Shown: positions 25,021-34,226, counted from the first letter of the stretch. The stretch is DNA of 64,000 bases from Rhabdothermincola sediminis (GCF_014805525.1 NZ_JACFSZ010000008.1:1-64000), one strand, 5' to 3'. Program-made: numbers and translations. Notes: generated from the sequence alone by a model not told the origin.

Positions 25021-26934
25021 TCACGCCGGCGCAGCGGCGCCGGAGGTGTCGGCCGTGTCGGATCCGGCAGCCTCGACGGCCGACCGCACGAGGACCCGGT
25101 ACAGGTCCGCGTACAGGCCACCTGCCGCCAGCAAGGTGGTGTGCGTGCCCCGCTCGACGAGCCGGCCCTCGTCGAGCACCAGGATCTGGTCCGCTGCCAC
25201 GATGGTCGACAAGCGGTGGGCGATGACGATCGAGGTCCGCCCGGCCAGCGCAGCGCCCAGGGCCTGCTGCACCAGCGCTTCGTTCTCCGAGTCGAGATGG
25301 CTGGTGGCCTCGTCGAGGATCACGATCGCCGGGTCTTTCAACAGCATCCGGGCGATGGCCAGGCGCTGTTTCTCGCCGCCGGAGAGCCGGTAGCCCCGCT
25401 CGCCGACGATGGTGTGGTAGCCGTCGGGCAGCGCGGCGATGACGTCATGGATCTGCGCCGCTCGGCAGGCCGCTTCGATCTCTGCGTCGGTGGCCGACGG
25501 CCGCGCGTAGCGCAGGTTGGCCACGACCGAGTCGTGGAACAGGTGGGGGTCCTGGGTGACGACGCCGATCGCCTCGCGCAGCGACACCTGTGTCAGGTCG
25601 CGCACGTCGCGCCCGTCGATCCTCACCGCCCCCGAGGTGACGTCGTAGAGCCGGGGGATGAGCGACGTGAGCGTGGTCTTGCCCGCCCCCGATGGCCCCA
25701 CGAGGGCCACGAGCTGGCCGGGCTCGATCGTGGCGGTGATGCCGCGGAGCACTGGCTCACCTGGCTCGGCGTTCAGGGCGACGCCGATCTCGGACTCAAG
25801 CGAGGCGACCGACACCTCCGCCGGGGTCGGGTAGCGGAACCACACCCGGTCCAGCTCGATGTGACCCCGCGGCTCGATCAGGTCCACCGCGCCGGGGCGG
25901 TCGATGATCGGGTTGGGCGCGTCGAGCACCTCGAAGACCCGATCGAACGACACGAACGCGGTCATGATGTCGACGCGGGCGTTGGTCAGGCTGGTGAGCG
26001 GGGTGTAGATGCGGGTCACGTACGCCGCCATCGCCACGAGGGTGCCCAGGCTGACGGCGCCGGAGATCACCAGCTGGCCGCCGACCCAGTAGACGGCTGC
26101 GGTGCCCACCGCGCCGACGAGGCCGAGCGCGATGAAGAAGGTGCGGCCGTACATGGCGCTCTTGATGCCGATGTCGCGCACGCTGCCGGCGCGCTGGGCG
26201 AAGTCCCGGGACTCGCGATCGGGATTCCCGAACAGCTTCACCAGCAGGGCGCCCGCCACGTTGAACCGCTCGGTCATCTGGGTGTTCATCGCCGCGTTGA
26301 GGTTCATGCTCTCCCGGGTGATCGCCTGTAGGCGGCGGCCGACCCGCTTCGCGGGAACGATGAACAGCGGCAGCAGCACCAGGGCGAGCACCGTGAGCCG
26401 CCATTCGAGGACGAACATCGCCCCGAGCGTGGTGGCCAGGACGATCACGTTGGACACCACCGAACCCAGCGTCGCGGTCATGGCCCGTTGGGCGCCGATG
26501 ACGTCGTTGTTCAACCGGCTGATCAGCGAGCCGGTCTGGGTACGGGTGAAGAAGGCGATGGGCATCCGTTGCACGTGATCGAACAGCGCCCTGCGGAGAT
26601 CGAAGATGAGGCCTTCACCTATCCGGGAGGAGTACCAGCGCTCCGCGAACGCCAGCGCGGCATCAGCTACCGCGGCCACCACCACCAGGCCCGCGAGGAG
26701 ATGAAGCTGGCCGCGGTTGCCTTCGGGGACTGCGCTGTCGATGATCTGGCGGAACAGCAACGGCGGGGCGAGGGCCACCAGAGCCGCGCCGAGGATGACC
26801 GCGACGAAGCCCGCGAGCATCCAGCGGTAGGGCTTGGCCAGGTGCAGCACCCGACGCACCACGTCCTTGCCCACCGTGGCCCCCTTGATCGCCTCGGGGT
26901 CGGCACCCATGGCCAGGTGCGGCGGCATGCGCAT
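25021..26934 (-). CDS. ABC exporter, fused permease and ATPase (MsbA/LmrA-like)
   Basis: A 637-residue half-transporter working as a dimer. Six membrane helices occupy about residues 35-330. The ATPase domain has Walker A GPSGAGKTT, signature LSGGEKQR and Walker B IVILDEATSHLD, with a His switch in IVIAHRLST. It belongs to the lipid/multidrug exporter group; the substrate is not predictable. TAACCT at 26941-26946 (minus) lies 6 nt before ATG 26934, so the transcript is probably leaderless and monocistronic. Confidence 0.92.
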   Translation of the reverse strand: MRMPPHLAMGADPEAIKGATVGKDVVRRVLHLAKPYRWMLAGFVAVILGAALVALAPPLLFRQIIDSAVPEGNRGQLHLLAGLVVVAAVADAALAFAERWYSSRIGEGLIFDLRRALFDHVQRMPIAFFTRTQTGSLISRLNNDVIGAQRAMTATLGSVVSNVIVLATTLGAMFVLEWRLTVLALVLLPLFIVPAKRVGRRLQAITRESMNLNAAMNTQMTERFNVAGALLVKLFGNPDRESRDFAQRAGSVRDIGIKSAMYGRTFFIALGLVGAVGTAAVYWVGGQLVISGAVSLGTLVAMAAYVTRIYTPLTSLTNARVDIMTAFVSFDRVFEVLDAPNPIIDRPGAVDLIEPRGHIELDRVWFRYPTPAEVSVASLESEIGVALNAEPGEPVLRGITATIEPGQLVALVGPSGAGKTTLTSLIPRLYDVTSGAVRIDGRDVRDLTQVSLREAIGVVTQDPHLFHDSVVANLRYARPSATDAEIEAACRAAQIHDVIAALPDGYHTIVGERGYRLSGGEKQRLAIARMLLKDPAIVILDEATSHLDSENEALVQQALGAALAGRTSIVIAHRLSTIVAADQILVLDEGRLVERGTHTTLLAAGGLYADLYRVLVRSAVEAAGSDTADTSGAAAPA

Positions 26935-26970
26935 GAGGCCAGGTTACGGGTGTGACCCGGCGATGAGCCG

Positions 26971-27768
26971 CTACGACGAGCGCAGCTGGAGGGCCCGCTG
27001 GCTCTTGGTGAGGGTGAGCGTGGGGCCGTCGATCCGGTAGCTGACCGTCCCCTCGAGGATCTCGTCCAGGGTGCGAGCAAGACTCGCCGCCGCAGCGTCG
27101 GTCTCGGGCGGCGGTCGCTGGCAGTCGAAGGTGCGGGGTCGGGCGGGCCCGATGACGAGCGTCGAGCCGGTCACCTGCAGTGGCGCGGAGGCACCGTCGC
27201 ACCCCACGCTCCACTCGATGGCGTCGTTGCCGATCTGGACCGTCGCGGTGACCCCGGCGGGCGCGCTCGACGCCGTCTCGCCCTCGATAAGCCCGGTGAG
27301 GGTCCACGTGCCAGCGAGTGGCCGGTCGGGCTCCGCGACCCGTTGGTCGGTGAACACGATGGTCGTGTCGCCGCCGGTGAGGGTGAGCTCGGTGGCGGTC
27401 ACCTGCAGCGTCGGCCGGGCGAGGAGCAGGCCCGCGAACCAGCGGTCCTGATCCATGAGCGCCGGGTCCTCGCACGCCATCTCGGTCATGGCGAGGTCCT
27501 CGACGAGAAGGCGGTCACCGTCGAGACGGAAGTCGCCGCCGAGCGAGTTGCAGCCGGGGCTGGCTGCGAGTCGCCCGTCCTCGAACGAGAGCCGGATCGG
27601 CTGGAGCCCCGCGAGCTGGCGGGAGGCACCGCTCTCCGTCACGGAGACCGAGAGGAAACTCCTTCCGGACAGCTCGGACGGGGAGGTGACCGCCGTTCCC
27701 GACGGCGTCCCACGGCCGCAGCCCGCGACCGCCAGCGTGACGGCGACCGCGGCGAGGAATGCTCTCAT
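26971..27768 (-). CDS. Lipoprotein with two META (HslJ-like) domains
   Basis: A 265-residue exported lipoprotein: MRAFLAAVAVTLAVAGC gives a signal peptide with lipobox VAGC. Two META-type domains follow. The first contains ASPGCNSLGGDF and EMACEDPALMDQD; the second covers LAGTWTLTGL to the end, with paired Cys residues in each. The family is linked to heat shock and aminoglycoside tolerance in E. coli (HslJ), but no specific role can be assigned here. ATG 27768 was chosen because longer frames run through the tRNA gene upstream. Confidence 0.82.
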   Translation of the reverse strand: MRAFLAAVAVTLAVAGCGRGTPSGTAVTSPSELSGRSFLSVSVTESGASRQLAGLQPIRLSFEDGRLAASPGCNSLGGDFRLDGDRLLVEDLAMTEMACEDPALMDQDRWFAGLLLARPTLQVTATELTLTGGDTTIVFTDQRVAEPDRPLAGTWTLTGLIEGETASSAPAGVTATVQIGNDAIEWSVGCDGASAPLQVTGSTLVIGPARPRTFDCQRPPPETDAAAASLARTLDEILEGTVSYRIDGPTLTLTKSQRALQLRSS

Positions 27769-27827
27769 GGCTGGTTCGACGTCGCTTGATCGCGGGTGGT
27801 TCCCGACCGGTGGGCGAGCTGCACAGG

Positions 27828-27917
27828 TGGCGGAGGGTGTGGGATTCGAACCCACGGTGACCCGGAGGCCACAACGGCTTTCGAGGCCGCCCCATTCGTC
27901 CGCTCTGGCAACCCTCC
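27828..27917 (-). tRNA. tRNA-Ser (anticodon CGA), CCA encoded
   Basis: A class II tRNA with a long variable arm. The acceptor GGAGGGT pairs with ACCCTCC, the discriminator is G and the encoded CCA occupies 27828-27830. The anticodon loop CCTCGAAAG shows CGA, and the T-arm carries GGTTCGAATCC. Confidence 0.94.
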
Positions 27918-27973
27918 GGCGTGGACTCTAGCGGTCGCGGCCTGCCCCCGGATCCGGCACGTGCCGGCGGTGA

Positions 27974-28420
27974 TCAGCGGCGGTCCCGGAAGAACGACGT
28001 GAGCAGCGCCCCACAGGCCTCGGCTTGCACCCCGCCGGTGAGCTCGAACTCGTGGTTCAGGCGTGGGTCGCACGAGAGGTTGTAGAGCGAGCCGCACGCT
28101 CCGGCCTTGGGGTCGGTGGCGCCGAAGACCAGACGCCCGATGCGGGCGTTGACGAGCGCGCCGGCGCACATCGGGCAGGGCTCCAGCGTCACGACCATCG
28201 TCGCCCCGTCGAGGCGCCAGCGGCCGAGTGCCTCCGCGGCGTCGCGCAGGGCGAGCAACTCCGCGTGCGCCGTGGGGTCCCCCAGCTTCTCCCGCTCGTT
28301 GTGCCGCCGCGCCACCACCCGCCCGCCGATGACCACCACCGCGCCGATCGGCACGTCACCATGGTTCGGCGCACGGCGCGCTTCGTCGAGGGCGATGGCC
28401 ATGGCTGCGTCGTCGTCCAC
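27974..28420 (-). CDS. tadA: tRNA-specific adenosine deaminase
   Basis: A 148-residue zinc deaminase that converts A34 to inosine in tRNA-Arg(ACG). The active site is HAE (in THAE-like TAHAELLAL) and PCPMC, giving one His and two Cys zinc ligands plus the proton-shuttle Glu. The C-terminal FGATDPKAGACGSLYNL is typical of TadA. TAGGGT (28429-28434, minus) lies 8 nt before GTG 28420. It lies next to the two tRNA-Ser genes. Confidence 0.93.
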   Translation of the reverse strand: MDDDAAMAIALDEARRAPNHGDVPIGAVVVIGGRVVARRHNEREKLGDPTAHAELLALRDAAEALGRWRLDGATMVVTLEPCPMCAGALVNARIGRLVFGATDPKAGACGSLYNLSCDPRLNHEFELTGGVQAEACGALLTSFFRDRR

Positions 28421-28476
28421 GGAGCGGGACCCTAGCGGCGGCCGGGTCGGTCCCCCGGATCACCCGGCCGGCCGTC

Positions 28477-28482
28477 TACGGT
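28477..28482 (+). promoter_or_regulatory. -10 box TACGGT before an upstream ORF
   Basis: TACGGT lies 7 nt before GTG 28490, the first codon of a 14-codon frame that ends in TGATG at the start of the fused MFS/synthase gene. Confidence 0.4.
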
Positions 28483-28489
28483 CGGGAGC

Positions 28490-28534
28490 GTGGGCTGCTC
28501 GTCGACGCTCCTGGCGGAGTGGCCGCGCAACTGA
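28490..28534 (+). CDS. Possible 14-residue leader peptide (upstream ORF)
   Basis: GTG 28490 opens the frame MGCSSTLLAEWPRN and stops at TGA 28532-28534, whose A is the first base of the next gene's ATG. The -10 box upstream would place the 5' transcript end at this GTG. The peptide could couple or regulate translation of the large membrane protein that follows. No ribosome site is seen before the downstream ATG except a GGAG inside this frame. Its expression is an inference. Confidence 0.4.
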   Translation: MGCSSTLLAEWPRN

Positions 28535-30918
28535 TGGTCGCTCTCCCTGAGGTCATGAACGCTCCCGTCACCGGCCATGGCGACGACCGGCACCGGCGTC
28601 GGGGGTGGCGGGTCGTGCTCTTCGCCGTCTTCACCCTCACGGGGTTCTCCGCGCTCACCCTCCAGGTGGTGTGGCAGCGGGTGATCGCGCTGCATTCGGG
28701 GGTGGATCTCGTCTCGTTCACCACGGTGGTCGCCGCCTTCCTCGCGGGGCTCGGTCTGGGCAGCCTGCTCGGTGGCTGGCTGGCTGACCGTCTGGGCCCG
28801 GCCCGTTCGCTCGTCGCGTTCGCTTGCTCGAACGTGGCCATCGCCGGGTACGCCTTCGCGAGCATCTGGTTGCTCTACGACGTCTACGAGGACTGGGCCG
28901 GTGATCTCACCTCCCCGGGGGCCAAGTTCGCGTTCAACGTGATCCTGTTGATCATCCCCACCATCCTGATGGGGCTGTCCCTTCCGCTGGTCGCCCGGGG
29001 CGTCGTGGCCAGGGTGCGGGACGCAGGCTCGCTGGTCGGGCGGCTGTACGCCCTCAACACCCTCGGCGCGGCCGCCGGTGCGGCGACGAGCGGATGGGTG
29101 CTACAGGGATCGCTGGGTTTCGTGGACACCGTCCGCCTGGCCGGGGTGTTGAACCTCCTCGCGGCGGTCCTGGTGGGCTTGTCGGCTCGATCACCTCTCC
29201 GGAGCATCGACCGACCGGCCCGGTCCCTGCCCGGCACCGGGGCAGGCGATGACCCCGAGATGAGCGGGGCGGGCCAAGGCGGCCGAGCGGTGTGGCCCTG
29301 GTACGTGATCTACGGGCTCACCGGCGCGGTGGCCCTCGGCTTCGAGCTGGTCTTCTTCCGGCTGGTCGACGGCATCATGCGATCGAACAGCTACACGTTC
29401 GCTCACGTGCTCGCCAGCTACCTGACCTTCTTCGGCCTCGGGGTAGCCGTCGGGTCGGTGATCGTCAGGCGCACCGCCCGCCCCGATCGCTGGTTCCTCG
29501 GGTTGCAGTTCCTCGTCGGGTTGTGCGCGCTCGCCGGGGTCATCGCGTTCGTGCGTGTGCTCCCGCACACCCCCGTCTGGGACCGGGCCGCGGACTATCT
29601 CACCGGCGACGGGTTGAGCACCGGGTTCCGCCATCCCGACGGCTCGCTCAACCGGGCGTTCGGCCCGGTGCTGCTCGGCGTGCCGCTGCTGATCATGGCC
29701 GCACCCGTGGCCTGCATGGGGGCGGCGTTCCCGTGCGCGCAAGCGCTGGTGAGCCAGCGTGTGGAGACGCTCGGCCGGCACACGGGCCTGCTCCAGTTCT
29801 CGAACATCGTGGGCAACGTCGCGGGCACGTTGCTGGTGGGGTTCGTGGCGATCGATCATCTGGGCACCGCGGGCACCTACCGGGTGCTGGCGCTCGCCCT
29901 CCTGGTGCCCGGCCTGGCGGCTGCCTGGCTGACCACCGGCGGGCGGCGCCTGCTGCTCGCCGGGGGCGTGATCACGGCCCTGTCGGCGCTGCTCGTGCTG
30001 TTTCCGAGCAACCAGCGGCTGTGGGCGCAGCTCAACGGGGTGCCGGGTGATCACCTCATGCTCGCCGAGGATCGCTCCTGCGCCACCGCGCTCAAGCTGG
30101 TCGACGGTCAGTGGGTGCTCACCGTGAACAGCGCGTCGCAGAACAACTATCCCTTCGACGACTACCACGTGCTCATCGGGATGATGCCCACCCTGGTACA
30201 CCCCGAGCCGGACACCGGCATGGCGCTGGGGCTCGGCATCGGCGCCACCCCTTACGGGCTGGCGGTCGACCCCCGCCTCGAGCGGATCACCACCGTCGAG
30301 ATCTGCGGTGGGGAGCTCGACCTGCTCCGTGGTCTAGCGGACGGTGGGGCGTTCGAGCTGCAGCGCTTCTTCACCGATCCCCGCCAGCATCTGGTGGTCG
30401 GCGACGGTCGGGATCATCTGCTGCGCACCGGCAAGCGCTACGACGTGATCGTGGTCGACACCCTCCGCCCGCAGGCCGCGTTCAGTGGCAGCCTCTACTC
30501 CAAGGAGTTCTACGAGCTCGTGGCCTCTCGCCTCGACGGCGGTGGTCTCATGGCGCAGTGGGCCCCGAGCCCGCGGGTGACCAACACCATCACCGAGGTG
30601 TTCCCGCACGCGGTGCGGGTGACCGTGCCCCAGTACGGGAACTCCACGTTCATCGTGGCCAGCCGCTCGCCGATCGCCATCGATCGCGGCGCGCTGGTGG
30701 AGCGCTTCCGTGCCGGGCGCGACGCGTTCTCGACGACCCAGGCGGCCAGCCTCGAGGCCTATCTCGCCTCAGCGGTGGTGGAGTGCCTGGCCGACGGTGA
30801 ACCGTTGCCCCCGGTGGCGCCGGAGGCAATCAACCGCGACCTGCGACCCCGCGACGAGTACTTCGTGAACGATCCAGGTCAGGTGGCCGAGCGCGCGCCG
30901 TCCTGCGGGTCCGGATGA
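28534..30918 (+). CDS. Fused MFS-type membrane protein with spermidine-synthase-like domain
   Basis: About 794 residues. The N-terminal two-thirds is a membrane domain with roughly 12 or more hydrophobic segments. The C-terminus (about 520-770) is a Rossmann methyltransferase-like domain of the spermidine synthase family: LGLGIGATPYGLAVDP, then TVEICGGEL, VVGDGRDHLL and DVIVVDTLRP. The aminopropyl-acceptor residues are not clearly conserved, so polyamine synthesis is doubtful. Starts at 28519 (GTG), 28534 (ATG) and 28555 (ATG) are possible; coupling to the leader ORF favours 28534. The function is unknown. Confidence 0.75.
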   Translation: MVALPEVMNAPVTGHGDDRHRRRGWRVVLFAVFTLTGFSALTLQVVWQRVIALHSGVDLVSFTTVVAAFLAGLGLGSLLGGWLADRLGPARSLVAFACSNVAIAGYAFASIWLLYDVYEDWAGDLTSPGAKFAFNVILLIIPTILMGLSLPLVARGVVARVRDAGSLVGRLYALNTLGAAAGAATSGWVLQGSLGFVDTVRLAGVLNLLAAVLVGLSARSPLRSIDRPARSLPGTGAGDDPEMSGAGQGGRAVWPWYVIYGLTGAVALGFELVFFRLVDGIMRSNSYTFAHVLASYLTFFGLGVAVGSVIVRRTARPDRWFLGLQFLVGLCALAGVIAFVRVLPHTPVWDRAADYLTGDGLSTGFRHPDGSLNRAFGPVLLGVPLLIMAAPVACMGAAFPCAQALVSQRVETLGRHTGLLQFSNIVGNVAGTLLVGFVAIDHLGTAGTYRVLALALLVPGLAAAWLTTGGRRLLLAGGVITALSALLVLFPSNQRLWAQLNGVPGDHLMLAEDRSCATALKLVDGQWVLTVNSASQNNYPFDDYHVLIGMMPTLVHPEPDTGMALGLGIGATPYGLAVDPRLERITTVEICGGELDLLRGLADGGAFELQRFFTDPRQHLVVGDGRDHLLRTGKRYDVIVVDTLRPQAAFSGSLYSKEFYELVASRLDGGGLMAQWAPSPRVTNTITEVFPHAVRVTVPQYGNSTFIVASRSPIAIDRGALVERFRAGRDAFSTTQAASLEAYLASAVVECLADGEPLPPVAPEAINRDLRPRDEYFVNDPGQVAERAPSCGSG

Positions 30919-30947
30919 CCGGCTCGGTACCGGATCCGCAGGCTCGG

Positions 30948-31032
30948 CGGAGGGAGTGGGATTCGAACCCACGGTGGGTTGCCCCACACACGCTTTCCAA
31001 GCGTGCCGATTCGGCCGCTCTCGCATCCCTCC
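30948..31032 (-). tRNA. tRNA-Ser (anticodon GGA)
   Basis: A class II tRNA of 85 nt without encoded CCA. The acceptor GGAGGGA pairs with TCCCTCC, the anticodon loop CTTGGAAAG shows GGA, and a long variable arm and GGTTCGAATCC T-arm follow. It is nearly identical in its ends to the CGA tRNA-Ser 3 kb away. Confidence 0.94.
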
Positions 31033-31070
31033 AGGGTGACGTCCCAGCACGGGAACGCAACCGGTGAGGC

Positions 31071-31076
31071 TATCCT
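31071..31076 (+). promoter_or_regulatory. -10 box TATCCT of the SRP RNA gene
   Basis: TATCCT ends 7 nt before the first paired base of the SRP RNA at 31084, the spacing expected for a transcription start there. No clear -35 was found. Confidence 0.4.
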
Positions 31077-31083
31077 GTGGGCC

Positions 31084-31219
31084 GGCCCGCTCTCGCACGT
31101 GGTGGTCGGGTCCTGTGCAATCGGAGCCCGTGAACCGAGTCAGGGCCGGGAGGCAGCAGCTCTCAGCGGGACCTGCGGTGTGCCGCAGATCGCCTGACCA
31201 CCACGTGGGAGAGCGGGCC
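31084..31219 (+). ncRNA. ffs: Signal recognition particle RNA (4.5S type)
   Basis: The region holds the SRP core: GTGAACC, then GTCAGGGCCGGGAGGCAGCA, and later GTGCCGCAGAT and GCCTGACC. Its ends (31084-31107 and 31196-31219) pair over 24 positions with a single mismatch, forming a long closing helix. The RNA binds Ffh and targets membrane proteins. It lies just upstream of dnaX, a common actinobacterial position. The exact ends are inferred from the helix. Confidence 0.85.
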
Positions 31220-31255
31220 GCGGCGTCCCCGTGAGGCGACCGGTAGAGTCCGCTC

Positions 31256-33097
31256 GTGGCCTACCAGTCCCTCTACCGCCGCTACCGGCCGCAGCGCTTC
31301 TCGGAGGTCCGGGGTCAGGAGCACCTCGTGCGGGCGCTGCAGAACGCGGTGCGGGAGAACCGGGTGGGTCACGCCTACCTCTTCAGCGGCCCGCGCGGCA
31401 CCGGCAAGACCTCCACGGCGCGGATCCTGGCCAAGGTCCTCAATTGCGAGCATCCCGTCGACGGCGAGCCCTGCTGCGCCTGCGAGTCCTGCGTCGCCAT
31501 CGAGCAAGGAACCTCGTTCGACGTCCACGAGCTCGACGCCGCCTCGAACAACAAGGTCGAGGACATCCGTGAGCTGGTCAACAAGGCCGCGCTCGGCACT
31601 CCCGGGCGCACGAAGGTCTACATCCTCGACGAGGTGCACATGCTGACGCAGGCCGCGTCCAACGCGCTCCTCAAGACGCTCGAGGAGCCGCCCGAGCACG
31701 TGGTGTTCGTGCTGGCCACGACCGACCCGCAGAAGGTCCTCCCGACCGTGCGGAGCCGCTGCCAGCCCTTCGAGGTGCGGCTGCTGTCGGCCGACGAGCT
31801 GCGGAGCCTGGCCGAGTACATCGTGAAGGACGCCGGGCTCGACGTCTCCCCGGAGGCCATCGACTACGTCGTGCGGGTCGGTGCCGGCTCGGCCCGGGAC
31901 ATGGAGTCGGCCCTCGACCAGGTGGTCGCCGCGGGGGGCATCCCCGACGACGGCGACACCCTCGACGAGTTGGTGGAGGCGCTGTGCGAGCGCGACACCG
32001 GGCGGGCGCTGCTGGCGGTCGACCAGGCGATCGCCGCGGGGCGCAGCCCACGGGTGGTCGGCGAGCAGCTCGTCGGTCGGTTGCGCGACGTGTTCCTGGC
32101 CGCGGTCGGAGCCGACCTGTCCCGCCTCGACGACCGGGCCCGCGAGCGGGTCACGGACCAGGCGGCACGACTCACCGCACCGGGTGCGACGCGCGCCCTG
32201 GAGGTCATCGGTGAGGCGTTCGTGGGGATCCAGGACGCCCCGGATCCTCGCATTCCCCTCGAGGTCGCGCTGGTGCGCCTCACTCGCGACGACGCCGAGC
32301 TGAGCCTGGCCGCGCTCGCCGATCGGGTGGCGCGCCTCGAGCGGGGGGGTACGGCTCCCCGGGTGCCCGGCGGGGCTGGATCGGAAGGGATCGATGGGGG
32401 ATCGGATCCCGGGAATGATGTGGAAGGAGCGGCCAGCGAAGGTGCTGGCGCTGCGGCGGGCACCGGCCGTCGTGGTCCCCGCCCCGCCGACGGTGCCCGG
32501 GAGGCGCTGGCGCAGCGTCGACGGGCCTCCCAACCGCAGGAGCGACCCCGGCCGCCGGCCGCCGCCGGGCCCTCGGCGCGCCCCTCGCCCGCTCGAGCGC
32601 TTCGTGACGCCGCGCCCGCTCCGCCGAGCACGCCCACCCCGCCAGCGGCAGCCGGTTCACCGGGAGGGGCAGCCGACGACCTGCCGTCCCGCGACGAGCT
32701 GACTCTCGCCTGGGGGGACACGATCCTGGCGTCACTATCGAATCGGGCCCGGTCGCGTTTCGCCGGGGGGCGGTTCATCACCGTGGAGGGTGGCGCGGCC
32801 GTGTTCGGCCTGCCCAACGTGCACCACGCCCGGCGTTGCGAAGAGGTGCGTGAGGAGGTGGAGCAGGCACTCGCCTCTCACTTCGCTCGACCGGTCCCGT
32901 TGCGGGTGGTGGTCGACGAGGGTGGGGCCACCGTTCAGGGTGGGTCCGCGACGGTCCCCGACCCCGAGCCCGATGAGGAGATCTCGCTGCAGGAGTTGAG
33001 CGAGTTGACCGATGCCACCGACGTCGCGACCTCTGGTCTGGAGCGGATCGCCGAGATCTTCCCCGGGGCCGAGCTCGTCGACGGTGGGGACAGCTGA
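31256..33097 (+). CDS. dnaX: DNA polymerase III subunit gamma/tau
   Basis: A 613-residue clamp-loader subunit. The N-terminal AAA+ part (about 1-370) has Walker A GPRGTGKTS, a four-Cys zinc module (LNCEHP to CESC), ILDEVHML and the sensor TVRSRCQPF. A long low-complexity Pro/Ala/Arg linker (about 370-480) leads to a folded C-terminal domain. TAGAGT at 31244-31249 lies 6 nt before GTG 31256, so the gene is probably leaderless, starting an operon with ybaB and recR. Confidence 0.95.
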   Translation: MAYQSLYRRYRPQRFSEVRGQEHLVRALQNAVRENRVGHAYLFSGPRGTGKTSTARILAKVLNCEHPVDGEPCCACESCVAIEQGTSFDVHELDAASNNKVEDIRELVNKAALGTPGRTKVYILDEVHMLTQAASNALLKTLEEPPEHVVFVLATTDPQKVLPTVRSRCQPFEVRLLSADELRSLAEYIVKDAGLDVSPEAIDYVVRVGAGSARDMESALDQVVAAGGIPDDGDTLDELVEALCERDTGRALLAVDQAIAAGRSPRVVGEQLVGRLRDVFLAAVGADLSRLDDRARERVTDQAARLTAPGATRALEVIGEAFVGIQDAPDPRIPLEVALVRLTRDDAELSLAALADRVARLERGGTAPRVPGGAGSEGIDGGSDPGNDVEGAASEGAGAAAGTGRRGPRPADGAREALAQRRRASQPQERPRPPAAAGPSARPSPARALRDAAPAPPSTPTPPAAAGSPGGAADDLPSRDELTLAWGDTILASLSNRARSRFAGGRFITVEGGAAVFGLPNVHHARRCEEVREEVEQALASHFARPVPLRVVVDEGGATVQGGSATVPDPEPDEEISLQELSELTDATDVATSGLERIAEIFPGAELVDGGDS

Positions 33098-33120
33098 ACG
33101 ATCGCCGAAGGAGCAGCGAC

Positions 33121-33549
33121 GTGAGCGACCAGCCTTCCATGCCCGACTTCGACGCCTTGTTGTCGCAGGCGATGCAGATGCAACAACAGGTGATGGCGGC
33201 CCAGGCCGAGGCGGCGGCACGCCAGGTCACCGGGGTGGCGGGGGGCGGCGCGGTGGAGGTCGACGTCACCGGCGCGCTCGAGTTCATCGCGGTGCGCATC
33301 GCGCCGGAGGCGGTCGACCCCGACGACGTCGACTTGCTCGAGGACCTCGTACTCGCAGCCCTGCACGACGCGACGGCCAAGGTCCACGCACTCCAGGCCG
33401 AATCTCTGGGCGGGTTCGGTGAGCTGCTCGCCGAGTCGGGGCTCGGTGGGGTGCTGGGTGGTCCGGTGATGGACGTCGCCGCCGGCGAGGACCTCGACGA
33501 GGACTCGGGTGAGGGTCCCGGCGAGGCCCATCCGCCCGAGCGGGGTTGA
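33121..33549 (+). CDS. YbaB/EbfC-family nucleoid-associated protein
   Basis: A 142-residue DNA-binding protein usually encoded between dnaX and recR. The helical start [19 protein letters not shown] is followed by the beta core [15 protein letters not shown] and [11 protein letters not shown]. The C-terminal tail of about 35 residues is acidic and Gly-rich, longer than in E. coli YbaB. A GAAGGAG site lies 7 nt before GTG 33121. TGATG couples it to recR. Confidence 0.9.
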   Translation: MSDQPSMPDFDALLSQAMQMQQQVMAAQAEAAARQVTGVAGGGAVEVDVTGALEFIAVRIAPEAVDPDDVDLLEDLVLAALHDATAKVHALQAESLGGFGELLAESGLGGVLGGPVMDVAAGEDLDEDSGEGPGEAHPPERG

Positions 33550-34166
33550 TGCTCGGCATGAGCATGTACGCGGGGCCGGTGCAGGACCTGATCGACGAGC
33601 TCGGTCGGCTGCCCGGTGTGGGGCCCAAGTCGGCCCAGCGCATTGCCTTCCACCTGCTGAAGGTGCCAGCGGAAGACGCCCTGCGCCTGTCGCGGGCGAT
33701 CATCGAGGCCAAAGAGCGGGTCACCTTCTGTACCCGCTGCTTCAACCTCGCCGAAGGCCAGGAGTGCTCGATCTGTACCGACGACCGCCGGGACCCGTCG
33801 CTGATCTGTGTCGTCGAGGAGTCCCGTGACATCGTGGCCGTGGAGAAGACGGGCGAGTTCCGTGGTCGCTATCACGTCCTCCAGGGAGCGATCAGCCCCA
33901 TCGAGGGCATCGGTCCCGACCAGCTCCGGGTGAAGGAGCTGCTGGCCCGCCTCGAGCCGGAGGGGGTGCAGGAGGTGATCTTGTGCACCAACCCCAACAT
34001 CGAGGGCGAGGCCACCGCGATGTACCTGGGGCGGTTGCTCAAGCCGCTCGGCGTCAAGGTGACCCGCATCGCCTCCGGGCTGCCAGTCGGCGGTGACCTG
34101 GAGTACGCCGACGAGCTCACGCTCGGCCGGGCTCTCGAGGGTCGCCGGGAGGTCGACGCGGGCTGA
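33549..34166 (+). CDS. recR: Recombination mediator protein RecR
   Basis: About 205 residues; part of the RecFOR system that loads RecA on gaps. It has a helix-hairpin-helix ([17 protein letters not shown]), a four-Cys zinc finger (CTRCFNL to CSIC) and the Toprim core [22 protein letters not shown] 33549 overlaps the ybaB stop (TGATG); ATG 33558 and 33564 ([10 protein letters not shown]) are also plausible and nearer to the usual RecR N-terminus. Confidence 0.95.
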   Translation: MLGMSMYAGPVQDLIDELGRLPGVGPKSAQRIAFHLLKVPAEDALRLSRAIIEAKERVTFCTRCFNLAEGQECSICTDDRRDPSLICVVEESRDIVAVEKTGEFRGRYHVLQGAISPIEGIGPDQLRVKELLARLEPEGVQEVILCTNPNIEGEATAMYLGRLLKPLGVKVTRIASGLPVGGDLEYADELTLGRALEGRREVDAG

Positions 34167-34204
34167 GCCTGCTGTCACCGGGCGCGCGCGTCCCGGCGCG
34201 CAGA

Positions 34205-34226
34205 GGCCCCGGCCGAAGCCGAGGCC
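34205..34226. terminator. Hairpin between convergent recR and thiolase genes
   Basis: GGCCCCGGC pairs with GCCGAGGCC around a CGAA tetraloop (one mismatch). It may end transcription from both sides. There is no T tract. Confidence 0.4.
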
